A stretch of 64,000 nt of DNA from Xylanibacter ruminicola (GCF_900142525.1 NZ_FRBD01000021.1:1-64000), one strand, 5' to 3'. Shown: positions 7,668 to 16,826, counted from the stretch's first letter. The notes: a model not told the origin generated them from the sequence alone. Translations and numbers: made by a program.

Positions 7668-8966
7668 ATGACAGAGAAGACGATGGAGAAGTTGCGGATA
7701 CTAGCAGAGTCGGCGAAGTACGATGTGTCGTGCTCGTCGAGCGGTACCGTGCGTTCTGGTAAGAAGGGCATGGTGGGTTCTACCGTTGGTGGTGTGGGCA
7801 TCTGCCACTCATTTGCCGACGATGGGCGTTGTATCTCGCTGCTCAAGGTAATGCTAACCAACTATTGCATGTACGACTGCGCCTATTGCATCAATCGCCG
7901 TACTAACGATATCAGGCGTGCCACACTATCCGTATCCGAGCTCGAAGAAATCGTCATGGAGTTCTATCGCCGCAATTACATCGAAGGATTGTTCCTATCG
8001 AGTGGTGTGGTGCGCAATCCTGATTATACGATGGAACGGCTGACAGCCATTGTGCGCGATCTGCGTACTGTGCATCGTTTCAATGGCTATATCCACCTGA
8101 AGACCATTCCAGGAGCATCGCAGGAACTGTTGCAGGAGGCTGGCCTCTATGCCGACCGAATGAGCATCAATATAGAGATTCCAAAAGAGGAGTCGCTCAA
8201 GGCGCTAGCGCCCGAGAAGGACCACAAGAGCATCTTCCTGCCCATGACACAGATTCAGCAAGGCGTACTTGAGAATAAGGAGGATCGCAAGAAGTACCGC
8301 CACGCCCCAAGGTTTGTTCCTGCAGGTCAGTCTACACAGATGATTGTAGGAGCCACCAAGGAGACCGACCTTGACATTCTGAAGATGTCGAACACCATGT
8401 ATCAGCAGCCCACCATGCGCCGTGTGTATTACTCTGGCTACGTGAGCGTGAACACTTACGACCCACGACTGCCAGTACTTAAGCAACCGCCACTGGTACG
8501 CGAGAACAGACTTTATCAAGCCGACTGGCTGATGCGATTCTACCACTTCAAGGTAGATGAGATTGTGGACGATAAGCATGCGCATCTTGACCTCGATGTA
8601 GACCCGAAACTTGGTTGGGCCCTCCGCCATCCGGAGTTCTTTCCCGTTGATATCAATAGCGCTCCTTACGAGGATATTCTCCGCGTGCCAGGCATCGGAG
8701 TGAAGAGTGCCGTGCTGATTGTAAACAGTCGCCGATTCAACCGCGTTACCAGCTATCACCTAAAAAAGATGGGGGTGGTAATGAAGAAGGCTAAGTATTT
8801 CATTACCTGTGGTGAGCTCACTTCGAGTTTCTCGCAGCCCATCATCGGTATCAACGAGATTCGCCCAGAACGCCTGCGCCCTCTTCTGCTCTCGAAGGCT
8901 CAACAGAAAAGGGTAGCCGCCGAACAACAACTGATGATTGACTTTGGCGAAGACCAAAATTCGTAA
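7668..8966 (+). CDS. putative DNA modification/repair radical SAM protein
   Basis: 432 aa (427 if the ATG at 7683 is used). The radical SAM [4Fe-4S] motif CxxxCxxC is at 67-74 (NYCMYDCAYC), and an early conserved stretch KYDVSCSSSGTVR matches the family annotated as putative DNA modification/repair radical SAM proteins. Near the C-terminus a helix-hairpin-helix (VPGIGVKSA, about 340) suggests nucleic-acid binding. It is followed 15 bp later by a DUF4130 protein, its usual partner. The reaction is not established; coupling of radical chemistry, HhH and partner points to repair or modification of nucleic acid. An upstream in-frame ATG at 7620 lies before the promoter and is not used. Confidence 0.9.
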   Translation: MTEKTMEKLRILAESAKYDVSCSSSGTVRSGKKGMVGSTVGGVGICHSFADDGRCISLLKVMLTNYCMYDCAYCINRRTNDIRRATLSVSELEEIVMEFYRRNYIEGLFLSSGVVRNPDYTMERLTAIVRDLRTVHRFNGYIHLKTIPGASQELLQEAGLYADRMSINIEIPKEESLKALAPEKDHKSIFLPMTQIQQGVLENKEDRKKYRHAPRFVPAGQSTQMIVGATKETDLDILKMSNTMYQQPTMRRVYYSGYVSVNTYDPRLPVLKQPPLVRENRLYQADWLMRFYHFKVDEIVDDKHAHLDLDVDPKLGWALRHPEFFPVDINSAPYEDILRVPGIGVKSAVLIVNSRRFNRVTSYHLKKMGVVMKKAKYFITCGELTSSFSQPIIGINEIRPERLRPLLLSKAQQKRVAAEQQLMIDFGEDQNS

Positions 8967-8981
8967 AATCCGTACCCCCAG

Positions 8982-9770
8982 ATGCAAGTATTCATTTTCG
9001 ATAATACCCTCGATGGACTGTTGACGGCTGTGTTCGACAGTTTCTTCCTCAAGCAACAGCCCGAATACCTGTTGGCTGAGGGCGATCAGTTGCCCTTGTT
9101 TGCCGATGAGCCTCACCATGTGATAACAGATAGTGAGCATGCCGAACGGGTATGGAAGGGGTTAGAGAAGTATCTCTCAAAAGAAGGGCTGCATATGATT
9201 TCCGTCAGTTGGCTGTCTGAGGAGCACACGCTTAATCAGCCGCTATTCAACTTTATCTGCAAGGTGTTTCGTACGAAAGTGAGAGAGCTGGAGCGCAATG
9301 CCAGCGACCCTGATGTGCTCGAGGTGCGTAACAGTTGTCGCAGAGTGCTGCACGAACAACTGCGAATGAAGCAGTTTATCCGGTTCCAGAAAGCTAAGGA
9401 TGGTACCTATCTGGCAGTCATATCGCCCGATCATAATGTGCTACCACTTATCATCGACCACTTTCAAGACCGTTTTAACGATCAGCCTTGGCTCATCTAT
9501 GATGCCCATCGCCACTACGGCTACTATTATGACGGTTCAGCATCCCCCATCCGTATCACTTTTGAGGATGAGGCAGCAGTACCTTTCGACCTAAGTAATG
9601 GCAAACTCGATGAAGACGTTCTTAGCGAAAACGATAAGATATTCCAAGACCTCTGGCGCACCTACTTCAAGGCCATCTGCATCAAAGAGCGTATGAATCC
9701 GAAAAAACAACTTAGTGACATGCCGCGCAGGTATTGGAAATACATGACCGAGAAGAACGCTACCCAATGA
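8982..9770 (+). CDS. DUF4130 (TIGR03915-type) putative DNA metabolism protein
   Basis: 262 aa. It begins with a hallmark MQVFIFDNTLDGLLTAVFDS. The second half holds the DUF4130 core (residues about 85-240), with the conserved tract DQPWLIYDAHRHYGYYYDG and the ending DMPRRYWKYMTE. The family is known mainly from its pairing with the radical SAM protein encoded 15 bp upstream and is suspected to act in DNA repair; its activity is undescribed as far as I can tell from family knowledge. The two genes form a two-gene unit ending at the palindrome at 9773-9804. Confidence 0.88.
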   Translation: MQVFIFDNTLDGLLTAVFDSFFLKQQPEYLLAEGDQLPLFADEPHHVITDSEHAERVWKGLEKYLSKEGLHMISVSWLSEEHTLNQPLFNFICKVFRTKVRELERNASDPDVLEVRNSCRRVLHEQLRMKQFIRFQKAKDGTYLAVISPDHNVLPLIIDHFQDRFNDQPWLIYDAHRHYGYYYDGSASPIRITFEDEAAVPFDLSNGKLDEDVLSENDKIFQDLWRTYFKAICIKERMNPKKQLSDMPRRYWKYMTEKNATQ

Positions 9771-9772
9771 CT

Positions 9773-9804
9773 GGTCACATGGTCACAGCTGTGACCATGT
9801 GATC
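9773..9804. repeat. 32-bp near-perfect palindrome
   Basis: The arms GGTCACATGGTCACAG and CTGTGACCATGTGATC pair at 15 of 16 positions (the other is a G:T pair) with no loop. Each arm is itself built from a tandem GGTCACA-type unit. It lies 2 bp after the DUF4130 stop codon. There is no T-tract, so it is not a classical terminator; it could be an mRNA 3'-end stabiliser or a protein-binding palindrome. Confidence 0.7.
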
Positions 9805-9877
9805 GATACTAATGCTTTATGAGGACAAAAGCTAAAGCTAGCAGGGGCGATAGTTAGGGATAATAGGGGTAATACAG

Positions 9878-9885
9878 TAACTTTG
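9878..9885 (+). promoter_or_regulatory. promoter-like TAACTTTG before a tandem repeat array
   Basis: TAnnTTTG element on the plus strand, 10 nt before the first 22-bp repeat. No credible protein gene follows, so if it is active it would drive a non-coding transcript toward the tRNA region. Confidence 0.35.
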
Positions 9886-9894
9886 TGATTGATT

Positions 9895-9976
9895 GCCTAT
9901 ATCCAAACGGTTGTGCGCCTATATGCAAACGATTATGCGCCTATACGCAAACGACTGTTCGTTTATAGCCAAATTG
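9895..9976 (+). repeat. 22-bp tandem repeat array, 3.7 copies
   Basis: Units start at 9895, 9917, 9939 and 9961 (partial) with consensus GCCTATAtgCAAACGattaTGC. Unit length is not a multiple of three, which argues against coding. It lies between the DUF4130 gene and the tRNA-Asn terminator. Confidence 0.8.
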
Positions 9977-10026
9977 AAACGTACTCCAGCACAAGCGTAG
10001 GCTATAGAAACAAAAGGCTTATAAAA

Positions 10027-10057
10027 CAAAAAAGTCTCAACCTTTCGATTGAGACTT
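10027..10057 (-). terminator. terminator of tRNA-Asn
   Basis: On the minus strand a perfect 9-bp stem (AAGTCTCAA/TTGAGACTT) is followed by a T-rich tract (TTTTTGTTTT), starting 3 nt past the tRNA 3' end. Confidence 0.85.
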
Positions 10058-10059
10058 GG

Positions 10060-10133
10060 CGCTTCAGGATGGGCTTGAACCAACGACCCCCTGATTAACA
10101 GTCAGGTGCTCTAACCAACTGAGCTACTGAAGC
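10060..10133 (-). tRNA. tRNA-Asn (anticodon GTT)
   Basis: The minus strand folds as a tRNA. The acceptor stem pairs GCTTCAG (10127-10133) with CTGAAGC (10061-10067). The D-arm is TAGCTCAGTTGGTTAGAGCA, the anticodon arm CCTGACTGTTAATCAGG carries GTT, and the T-arm contains GGTTCAAGCCC. The discriminator is G. CCA is not encoded. A Rho-independent terminator follows directly. Confidence 0.96.
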
Positions 10134-10268
10134 AGTCATTGCTGTTAAGCGGGTGCAAAAGTACGACGTTTTTTCGAAACTACCAAACTTTTTTGGAAAA
10201 AAATGACTATAAACCTTAATTTTTTTCATTTTTCCTACAAAAATGTATGTTTTTCGGCTAGAATCATT

Positions 10269-10276
10269 TAATTTTG
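10269..10276 (+). promoter_or_regulatory. -7 promoter element (TAATTTTG) of the S41 protease gene
   Basis: TAATTTTGCAGCC, 23 nt before the ATG at 10300. Confidence 0.7.
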
Positions 10277-10299
10277 CAGCCATAAAACAATAATTATAG

Positions 10300-12066
10300 A
10301 TGATGATGAAGAAGCAAATAATCATAGCTCTATGTGCAATGACACTATCAGCCACTTCCACGATGGCTCAGAAACCAAACGACCACAATTTCGAGGTGGC
10401 CAAGCAGCTGGATATTCTGAATCACGTATACAAGAATCTGGATCTGCTATATGTTGACACGCTGAACCCGAAGGAGACAGTGGGTACGGCTATCAACGCC
10501 ATGCTTCGCAGTCTGGACCCCTATACTGAATATTATGCGCAGGATGAAACAAAGAATCTGCGCCAAATGCTTACTGGTAAGTATGCCGGCATAGGTGCCA
10601 TTGTACGCAAGCATCAGAAGTTGGATCGCGTGGTAATCGATGAACCATACGAGAATATGCCTGCTGCCGAAGCCGGACTGAAAAAGGGCGATGTCATACT
10701 AAGTATAGATGACTCGCTCATGACAAATAAGGAGGTGGGATATGTTAGTAACCATCTGCGTGGTGAGCCAGGAACAAGTTTCCTTCTGAAGGTTATGCGA
10801 CCTTCAACAGGCAAATTGATGAGATTTAAGATTACCCGCCGCAACATCAAACTGCCAGAGATGCCATATTACGGAATTAAAGATGGCGTAGGCTACATCT
10901 CGCTGAACCAATTTACAGAGGGATGTGCCAAGGAAGTTCGTCGAGCATTCGTGGATTTGAAGAAACAGGGTGCCACATCTCTCATCTTCGACCTGCGTGG
11001 TAATGGTGGCGGTTCGGAACAAGAGGCTGTTGACATACTAAACATCTGGTTGCCTAAAGGACTGAAGGTGGTAGAGAACCGAGGCAAGATACGCCAAGCA
11101 AACAAGGAATACCAGACCCGTATAGAACCTGTTGACACACTGATGCCAATGGTGGTGCTGGTGAACGGCGAGACGGCATCGGCCAGCGAGATTTCAAGCG
11201 GAGCTCTGCAGGATCTCGATCGCGCCATAATATTAGGTACGCGTACGTACGGGAAGGGATTGGTTCAGGTGCCCATCGACCTACCCTACAACACCAATAT
11301 GAAGGTAACAACATCGAAGTACTACATACCAAGTGGTCGTTGTATTCAAGCATATAACTACAAGCGTGGCGTAGGCTACCAAGAGCACATACCCGACTCG
11401 CTTACCAAAGTATTCTACACCCGCAATGGGCGTGAGGTTCGCGATGGCGGAGGCATCATGCCTGATGTAGAACTGAAGGGCGACACCATACCTAACATTG
11501 CTTTCTATCTATCGGCTAGTGGCCAGGATTCTACCGAGGTAATGTTCGACTATGTAGTGGAGTACATATCGAAGCACCCAACGATTGCCCCTGCTACAGA
11601 GTTCCACATCAGCGATGCCGATTGGCAGGAATTCAAGAATCGTGTGATAAAGAGTAGATTTACCTACGACCCAGTGAGCAAAAAGCAGTTGGCAGAGCTG
11701 GTAAAGACAGCTAAATTTGAAGGTTATTACGATGATGCCAAGAAGACTTTTGACGAGTTGGAAAAGCAGTTGAACCACAACGTGGCTACCGATCTTGACA
11801 AGCATGAGCGCGTTTTGCGCCAAGTACTTGAGAGCGAGATTATTGCCGCTTACTATTACCAGCGTGGCACCATCGAGGCCAGTCTGAATTACGACAAGCA
11901 AGTTAAGGAGGCAATACGCCTGCTGAAGAATCTGGAAGAATACAAAACCATCCTGAAGCCTAAGAAACAAAAGCAGACAGCCCAGCTGATACAATTACAG
12001 AAGAAATCATCTGTCCACATAACCCAAAAAGCTGCTAAACCGATGATTTTTAGCGATTTGGCGTAA
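10300..12066 (+). CDS. S41 family C-terminal processing protease
   Basis: 588-aa periplasmic serine protease of the Ctp/tail-specific family. A signal peptide ends near residue 23 (TSTMAQ), a PDZ domain lies at about 95-180 (EAGLKKGDVILSIDD), and the catalytic core follows. The serine box GETASASE is around 291-297 and the general-base lysine is Lys319 (TYGKGLVQ). A C-terminal helical extension of about 150 residues is typical of Bacteroidota members. It probably degrades or trims envelope proteins. It is transcribed alone from the promoter at 10269. The start is one of three consecutive ATG codons; the first was used. Confidence 0.93.
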   Translation: MMMKKQIIIALCAMTLSATSTMAQKPNDHNFEVAKQLDILNHVYKNLDLLYVDTLNPKETVGTAINAMLRSLDPYTEYYAQDETKNLRQMLTGKYAGIGAIVRKHQKLDRVVIDEPYENMPAAEAGLKKGDVILSIDDSLMTNKEVGYVSNHLRGEPGTSFLLKVMRPSTGKLMRFKITRRNIKLPEMPYYGIKDGVGYISLNQFTEGCAKEVRRAFVDLKKQGATSLIFDLRGNGGGSEQEAVDILNIWLPKGLKVVENRGKIRQANKEYQTRIEPVDTLMPMVVLVNGETASASEISSGALQDLDRAIILGTRTYGKGLVQVPIDLPYNTNMKVTTSKYYIPSGRCIQAYNYKRGVGYQEHIPDSLTKVFYTRNGREVRDGGGIMPDVELKGDTIPNIAFYLSASGQDSTEVMFDYVVEYISKHPTIAPATEFHISDADWQEFKNRVIKSRFTYDPVSKKQLAELVKTAKFEGYYDDAKKTFDELEKQLNHNVATDLDKHERVLRQVLESEIIAAYYYQRGTIEASLNYDKQVKEAIRLLKNLEEYKTILKPKKQKQTAQLIQLQKKSSVHITQKAAKPMIFSDLA

Positions 12067-12081
12067 AAAAGTGATTAAAAA

Positions 12082-12113
12082 TTTGGAGGATTGCAGAAAT
12101 ATTCGTAATTTTG
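12082..12113 (+). promoter_or_regulatory. promoter of the rimP-nusA-infB run (TTTGG ... TAATTTTG)
   Basis: -33 element TTTGG (12082-12086), 19-nt spacer, -7 element TAATTTTG (12106-12113). The transcript would carry a leader of about 55 nt before the rimP ATG, containing the hairpin at 12128-12155. Confidence 0.8.
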
Positions 12114-12127
12114 CACCCGTTCAGCGG

Positions 12128-12155
12128 AATGAGAGGCTCGAAAGAGTCTCTCATT
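12128..12155 (+). promoter_or_regulatory. leader hairpin with GAAA tetraloop upstream of rimP
   Basis: A 12-bp stem (AATGAGAGGCTC with GAGTCTCTCATT, one G:U pair) closed by a GAAA tetraloop occupies half of the 5' leader. No T-tract follows, so it is not a terminator by itself. It could stabilise the mRNA or mediate control of the operon. Confidence 0.6.
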
Positions 12156-12175
12156 TCACATTTAAATACTGATAG

Positions 12176-12643
12176 ATGATAAATAAAGAGATTATTCAAA
12201 CATTAACGGAAGAGTGGTTGCAAGGCAACGAATACTTCCTTGTAGACATTAACTTTGCGGCAGAAGACCGTATCGTAATCGAAATCGACCATGCCGATGG
12301 CGTATGGATCGAAGATTGTGCAGAATTGAGCCGTTTCCTCCAGGAGCGCCTGGGCGAGGAACTCGGAGAATATGAACTGGAGGTTGGCAGTGCCGGACTG
12401 GGGCAGCCCTTCAAGGTGCCCCAACAGTACATCAACCACATTGGCGACACCCTCGAGGTGCTGCAGGCCGATGGTAAGAAGGTACAGGGTGTGCTGAAGG
12501 CTGTTGATGCCCCCAACTTTACTATTACCGTACAGGAAAAACAGAAGCAGGAAGGCAAGAAGCGCCCCGTTTTGGTAGATGTTGACAAAACCTACCAGAT
12601 GGACGAGGTGAAGTATGCTAAATATTTACTCGCATTCAAATAA
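12176..12643 (+). CDS. rimP: ribosome maturation factor RimP
   Basis: 155 aa. RimP assists maturation of the 30S ribosomal subunit in the cytoplasm. The N-terminal alpha/beta domain shows VDINFAAEDRIVIEIDHADG and WIEDCAELSRFLQE, followed by the family-typical YELEVGSAGLGQPFK segment; a C-terminal SH3-like domain follows. The gene begins the rimP-nusA-infB cluster in conserved order, 15 bp before nusA. No Shine-Dalgarno is evident, as usual in this phylum. Confidence 0.95.
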   Translation: MINKEIIQTLTEEWLQGNEYFLVDINFAAEDRIVIEIDHADGVWIEDCAELSRFLQERLGEELGEYELEVGSAGLGQPFKVPQQYINHIGDTLEVLQADGKKVQGVLKAVDAPNFTITVQEKQKQEGKKRPVLVDVDKTYQMDEVKYAKYLLAFK

Positions 12644-12658
12644 AAAAATAAAGATACA

Positions 12659-13918
12659 ATGGCAATCAAGAAAGAAGAGAAGGGCCCCTCAATGATTGAG
12701 ACCTTCCAGGAATTTAAGGAAACCAAAAACATCGATCGTACCACACTGGTAAGCGTACTGGAAGAAAGCTTCCGTAACGTTATTGCCAAGATCTTTGGTT
12801 CGGACGAGAATTTTGACGTGATTGTAAACCCCGATAAGGGCGACTTTGAGATTCACCGCAACCGTGTGGTAGTTGCCGATGGCGAGGTGATAGATGAGAA
12901 CAAGGAAATCGAGCTGAGCGAGGCTCAGAAGATTGAACCCGACTACGAGGTTGGCGAAGAGGTTTCTGAGGAGGTTAACTTCCAGAAGTTCGGTCGCCGT
13001 GCTATTCTGAACCTGCGCCAGACACTGGCTTCAAAGATTCTTGAGCTGGAGCACGACTCACTCTACCAGAAGTACAAGGATAAGGTACACACAGTGGTTA
13101 GCGGCGAGGTGTACCAGATTTGGAAACGCGAGGTACTGCTGATTGACGATGAGGGTAATGAGCTGCACTTGCCAAAGCAGGAGCAGATTCCATCAGACAA
13201 CTACCACAAGGGTGAGACCGTACGTGCCATTGTGAAGGAGGTACAGAACGAGAACAACAACCCACGCATTATCCTGAGCCGTACAAGTCCAGAGTTCCTG
13301 GAGCGTCTGCTCGAGGCTGAAGTTCCTGAGATTCAGGACGGTCTGATTACCATCAAGCGCGTAGCTCGCATCCCTGGCGATCGTGCTAAGGTTGCCGTTG
13401 AGAGCTACGATGACCGTATCGACCCTGTAGGAGCCTGCGTAGGTGTTAAGGGTAGCCGTGTTCATGGTATCGTTCGTGAGCTGTGCAATGAGAATATCGA
13501 CGTTATCAACTACTCAAGCAACACTCAGCTGTTCATTCAGCGCGCTCTGAGTCCAGCAAAGATTTCCAGCATCAACATCGATGCCGAGAACCACAAGGCC
13601 GAAGTTTATCTGCAGCCCGAAGAGGTTTCACTGGCCATCGGTCGTGGCGGTATGAACATCAAGTTGGCTTCTATGCTTACTGAGTATACTATCGATGTAT
13701 TCCGCGTACTGAACGAGGGTGAGGCCGATGAGGATATCTATCTGGATGAGTTCTCTGACGAGATTGACCAGTGGGTTATCGATGCCATCAAGGCCATCGG
13801 ACTGGATACAGCTAAGGCTGTGCTCAATGCTCCACGTGAGATGCTGATTGAAAAGGCCGACCTCGAGGAAGAGACTGTCGACCAACTGCTGGATGTACTC
13901 CGTGCGGAGTTTGAGTAA
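12659..13918 (+). CDS. nusA: transcription termination/antitermination factor NusA
   Basis: 419 aa. NusA binds RNA polymerase and nascent RNA and modulates pausing, termination and antitermination. The N-terminal NusA domain (about 1-125) is followed by an S1 domain (about 135-200, SGEVYQIWKREVLLIDDEGNE) and two KH domains (about 230-345, with GACVGVKGSRV and LAIGRGGMNIKLA). The ~60 residues beyond the KH region are short and acidic. It sits between rimP and infB and is translated from an ATG 15 bp after rimP. Confidence 0.97.
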   Translation: MAIKKEEKGPSMIETFQEFKETKNIDRTTLVSVLEESFRNVIAKIFGSDENFDVIVNPDKGDFEIHRNRVVVADGEVIDENKEIELSEAQKIEPDYEVGEEVSEEVNFQKFGRRAILNLRQTLASKILELEHDSLYQKYKDKVHTVVSGEVYQIWKREVLLIDDEGNELHLPKQEQIPSDNYHKGETVRAIVKEVQNENNNPRIILSRTSPEFLERLLEAEVPEIQDGLITIKRVARIPGDRAKVAVESYDDRIDPVGACVGVKGSRVHGIVRELCNENIDVINYSSNTQLFIQRALSPAKISSINIDAENHKAEVYLQPEEVSLAIGRGGMNIKLASMLTEYTIDVFRVLNEGEADEDIYLDEFSDEIDQWVIDAIKAIGLDTAKAVLNAPREMLIEKADLEEETVDQLLDVLRAEFE

Positions 13919-13921
13919 GAA

Positions 13922-13949
13922 GTGAATAGTGAAAAGTGAAAAGTGAAAA
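13922..13949 (+). repeat. heptanucleotide tandem repeat (GTGAAAA, 4 copies)
   Basis: Four consecutive 7-bp units (GTGAATA then three GTGAAAA) fill the 35-bp gap between nusA and infB and end 4 nt before the infB ATG. Copy-number change would alter the spacing before the infB start. Confidence 0.85.
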
Positions 13950-13953
13950 GTAA

Positions 13954-16824
13954 ATGGGAGTTAGATTAAATAAAGTATTAACAGAACTGAATATCGGACT
14001 TCAGACGGCAGTTGACTATCTGAAGAAGAAGAACTTGGGTGAGATTAACGATGCCACTATGAATACCAAAATCAGCGATGAGCAGTATAATGCGCTGGTT
14101 AAGGAGTTCAAAGGCGACAAGGATGTTAAGACCCAAGCCGGTATGATGTTCCCCAAGAAGGAGAAGAAAGCAAAACCCGAACACAAGCCTGAGTCAACAG
14201 TGGTACAGGTGAAGGAGGAGGTGAAGCAGACTTTCACTCCATTAGGAAAGATTGACCTAAGTACTATTGGTAAGCCCAATAAGTCGCAGGAAGAAAAGCC
14301 CAAGGCTCAAGTTGCTGAACAGCCTAAGCCCGAGGTTAAACCAGAAGTGAAGCCCGAGCCTAAGCCACAGCCTGCTGCACCAAAGCCTGAGGCTAAACCC
14401 GAACCCAAGGTTGAGGTTAAGCCTGAGCCAAAGCCAGAGCCCAAACCACAGCCTGTTGCTGAGGTTAAGCCAGAGCCAAAGCCCGAGGTAAAAGCAGAGC
14501 CAAAGGTACAGCCAACTGCACCAAAGTCTGAGCCTGAGCAGAAGCCCGCTGCTGATTCATCGATCTTCACACTGAAGAGCGAGAAGAAGATGGCTCCAAA
14601 CTTCAATGTTGTTGGAAAGATCGACCTCGACTCACTGAACCAGAGCACTCGTCCTAAGAAGAAGTCGAAGGAGGAGCGCCGTAAGGAGCGTGAGGAAAAG
14701 CAGGCTCAGATGCACAATGGCGAGAAGAAGAAGCGCGAGCGCATTCACGGCGGTAAAGAGCGTGTTGACATCGAGGCTGCAGCCAATCAGGAAAGCGGCA
14801 ACAAGGGTAGCAACAATAATAATAAAAAGAACAAGGGTGGTAACCAGAACTTCCAGGATGGTGGCAACCAGGGCGGAAAGAAGAACAAGAAGAACCGCTC
14901 ATTCCAGAAGCCACTTGAGGTTGACGATGAGGCAGTAGCACGCCAGGTAAAGGAGACTCTAGCTCGTCTGACATCGAAGAACCAGAACAAGAAGGGTGCC
15001 AAGTATCGTCGTGAAAAGCGTGATGCCGTTGCAGAGCGTATGAACGAGGAGATGGCAGCAGAGGCAGCACAGAGCAAGGTACTGAAACTGACTGAGTTCG
15101 TGACTGTATCTGAGCTGGCAACCATGATGAACGTTGGTGTAAACCAGGTTATCGGTACCTGTATGAGCATCGGTATCATGGTGTCGATCAACCAGCGTCT
15201 GGATGCTGAGACCATCAACATCGTTGCTGAGGAGTTCGGATTCACCACAGAATATGTATCAGCTGAAGTTCAGAACGCTATTACTGAGGAGGAGGACGAC
15301 GAGAACGATCTGATTTCTCGCGCTCCAATCGTAACCGTGATGGGACACGTTGACCATGGTAAGACTTCGCTGCTCGACCACATCCGCAACACCAACGTGA
15401 TTGCCGGTGAGGCTGGTGGTATCACCCAGCACATTGGTGCTTACAACGTGAAGTTGAAGGATGGCCGACAGATTACATTCCTGGATACCCCTGGTCACGA
15501 GGCATTTACCGCCATGCGTGCCCGTGGTGCTCAGGTAACTGATATCGCCATCATCATCGTTGCTGCCGACGACTCGGTGATGCCTACTACCAAGGAGGCC
15601 ATCGCCCACGCTCAGGCTGCCAATGTACCAATGGTATTCGCTATCAACAAGATAGATAAGCCAGGTGCTAACCCCGATAAGATTCGTGAGGACCTGGCCA
15701 ACATGAACCTGCTTGTTGAGGAATGGGGTGGTAAGTACCAGTGTCAGGAGATTAGCGCCAAGAAGGGTATTGGTGTCGACGAGCTGCTGGAGAAAGTTCT
15801 GCTCGAGGCCGAGATGCTCGACCTGAAGGCTAATCCAAACCGTAAGGCTACTGGTTCTATCATCGAGAGTTCGCTCGATAAGGGTCGTGGATATGTTTCT
15901 ACCGTACTCGTTTCAAACGGTACTCTTAAGGTAGGCGACGTGGTGATTGCAGGAACTGCTTGGGGTAAGGTTAAGGCTATGTTCAACGAGCGTAACCAGC
16001 GCATCGAGGAGGCAGGCCCAGCCGAGCCAGCTATCATCCTTGGTTTGAACGGTGCTCCAACTGCTGGCGACTCATTCCACGTAATGGAGAGTGAGCAGGA
16101 GGCCCGCGAAATTGCAAACAAGCGTATCCAACTGCAGCGTGAGCAGAGCTTGCGTACTACAACCAAGCTTGGTCTCGACGAGCTGTCGCACCGTATTGCT
16201 CTGGGTGAGTTCCACGAGCTTAACATCATTGTTAAGGGTGATACCGACGGATCTATCGAGGCTCTCTCTGATTCGTTCATCAAGCTTTCTACCGAGAAGG
16301 TTCAGGTAAACGTTATCAACAAGGCCGTAGGTCAGATTTCAGAGAACGATGTTATGCTGGCATCTGCTTCTGAGGCTATCATCATCGGATTCCAGGTTCG
16401 TCCTTCGGCCGATGCCCGTAAGGCTGCCGATCGCGAGGGCGTGGAGATCAATACCTACTCTATCATCTACGATGCTATCGACGATGTAAAGCAGACCATG
16501 CAGGGTATGCTTGACAAGGTTAAGAAGGAGATTCTTGCTGGTGAAATCGAGGTTAAGCAGGTATTCAAGATTTCTAAGGTTGGTACTGTTGCCGGTGGTC
16601 TGGTTACCAATGGTAAAGTACATAACAAGGACAAGGCTCGCGTTATCCGCGATGGTATCGTGATCCATACTGCTCCTATCGATGCCCTGAAGCGCTACAA
16701 GGACGATGCCAAGGAAGTGGCTACCGGACTGGAGTGCGGTATCTCACTGGTTAACTTCAACGATATCCAGGTAGGTGATATCATCGAGACCTTCACAGAG
16801 ATCGAGGTAGAACAGAAACTTTAA
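13954..16824 (+). CDS. infB: translation initiation factor IF-2
   Basis: 956 aa. IF-2 is a GTPase that brings initiator tRNA to the ribosome. An N-terminal IF2-N region (about 1-50) is followed by a long low-complexity Pro/Lys/Glu linker (about 70-210, many KPEPKPE and KPEVKPE units) and a basic Asn/Lys-rich stretch. A second IF2-N-like module lies near 375-430, followed by the G domain with GHVDHGKT (464-471), DTPGH (511-515) and NKID (565-568). Domains II-IV close the protein. The DNA of the linker is itself repetitive (about 14320-14550). It follows nusA after the heptad repeat and is 2 bp from sufB. Confidence 0.97.
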   Translation: MGVRLNKVLTELNIGLQTAVDYLKKKNLGEINDATMNTKISDEQYNALVKEFKGDKDVKTQAGMMFPKKEKKAKPEHKPESTVVQVKEEVKQTFTPLGKIDLSTIGKPNKSQEEKPKAQVAEQPKPEVKPEVKPEPKPQPAAPKPEAKPEPKVEVKPEPKPEPKPQPVAEVKPEPKPEVKAEPKVQPTAPKSEPEQKPAADSSIFTLKSEKKMAPNFNVVGKIDLDSLNQSTRPKKKSKEERRKEREEKQAQMHNGEKKKRERIHGGKERVDIEAAANQESGNKGSNNNNKKNKGGNQNFQDGGNQGGKKNKKNRSFQKPLEVDDEAVARQVKETLARLTSKNQNKKGAKYRREKRDAVAERMNEEMAAEAAQSKVLKLTEFVTVSELATMMNVGVNQVIGTCMSIGIMVSINQRLDAETINIVAEEFGFTTEYVSAEVQNAITEEEDDENDLISRAPIVTVMGHVDHGKTSLLDHIRNTNVIAGEAGGITQHIGAYNVKLKDGRQITFLDTPGHEAFTAMRARGAQVTDIAIIIVAADDSVMPTTKEAIAHAQAANVPMVFAINKIDKPGANPDKIREDLANMNLLVEEWGGKYQCQEISAKKGIGVDELLEKVLLEAEMLDLKANPNRKATGSIIESSLDKGRGYVSTVLVSNGTLKVGDVVIAGTAWGKVKAMFNERNQRIEEAGPAEPAIILGLNGAPTAGDSFHVMESEQEAREIANKRIQLQREQSLRTTTKLGLDELSHRIALGEFHELNIIVKGDTDGSIEALSDSFIKLSTEKVQVNVINKAVGQISENDVMLASASEAIIIGFQVRPSADARKAADREGVEINTYSIIYDAIDDVKQTMQGMLDKVKKEILAGEIEVKQVFKISKVGTVAGGLVTNGKVHNKDKARVIRDGIVIHTAPIDALKRYKDDAKEVATGLECGISLVNFNDIQVGDIIETFTEIEVEQKL

Positions 16825-16826
16825 GA

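Noticed and set aside
9889..10098. 69-aa ORF over the 22-bp repeats
   Set aside because: Repeat period is not a multiple of three and the ORF enters the tRNA on the opposite strand; no protein family is visible.
10095..10361. 88-aa minus-strand ORF ending in SVAQLVRAPDC
   Set aside because: It runs through tRNA-Asn; that ending is a familiar artefact of translating a tRNA gene.
14307..14648. 113-aa Ser/Gly-rich ORF and repeat array inside infB
   Set aside because: Explained by the Pro/Lys/Glu linker of IF-2 read on the other strand; not CRISPR-like because units are irregular and coding.
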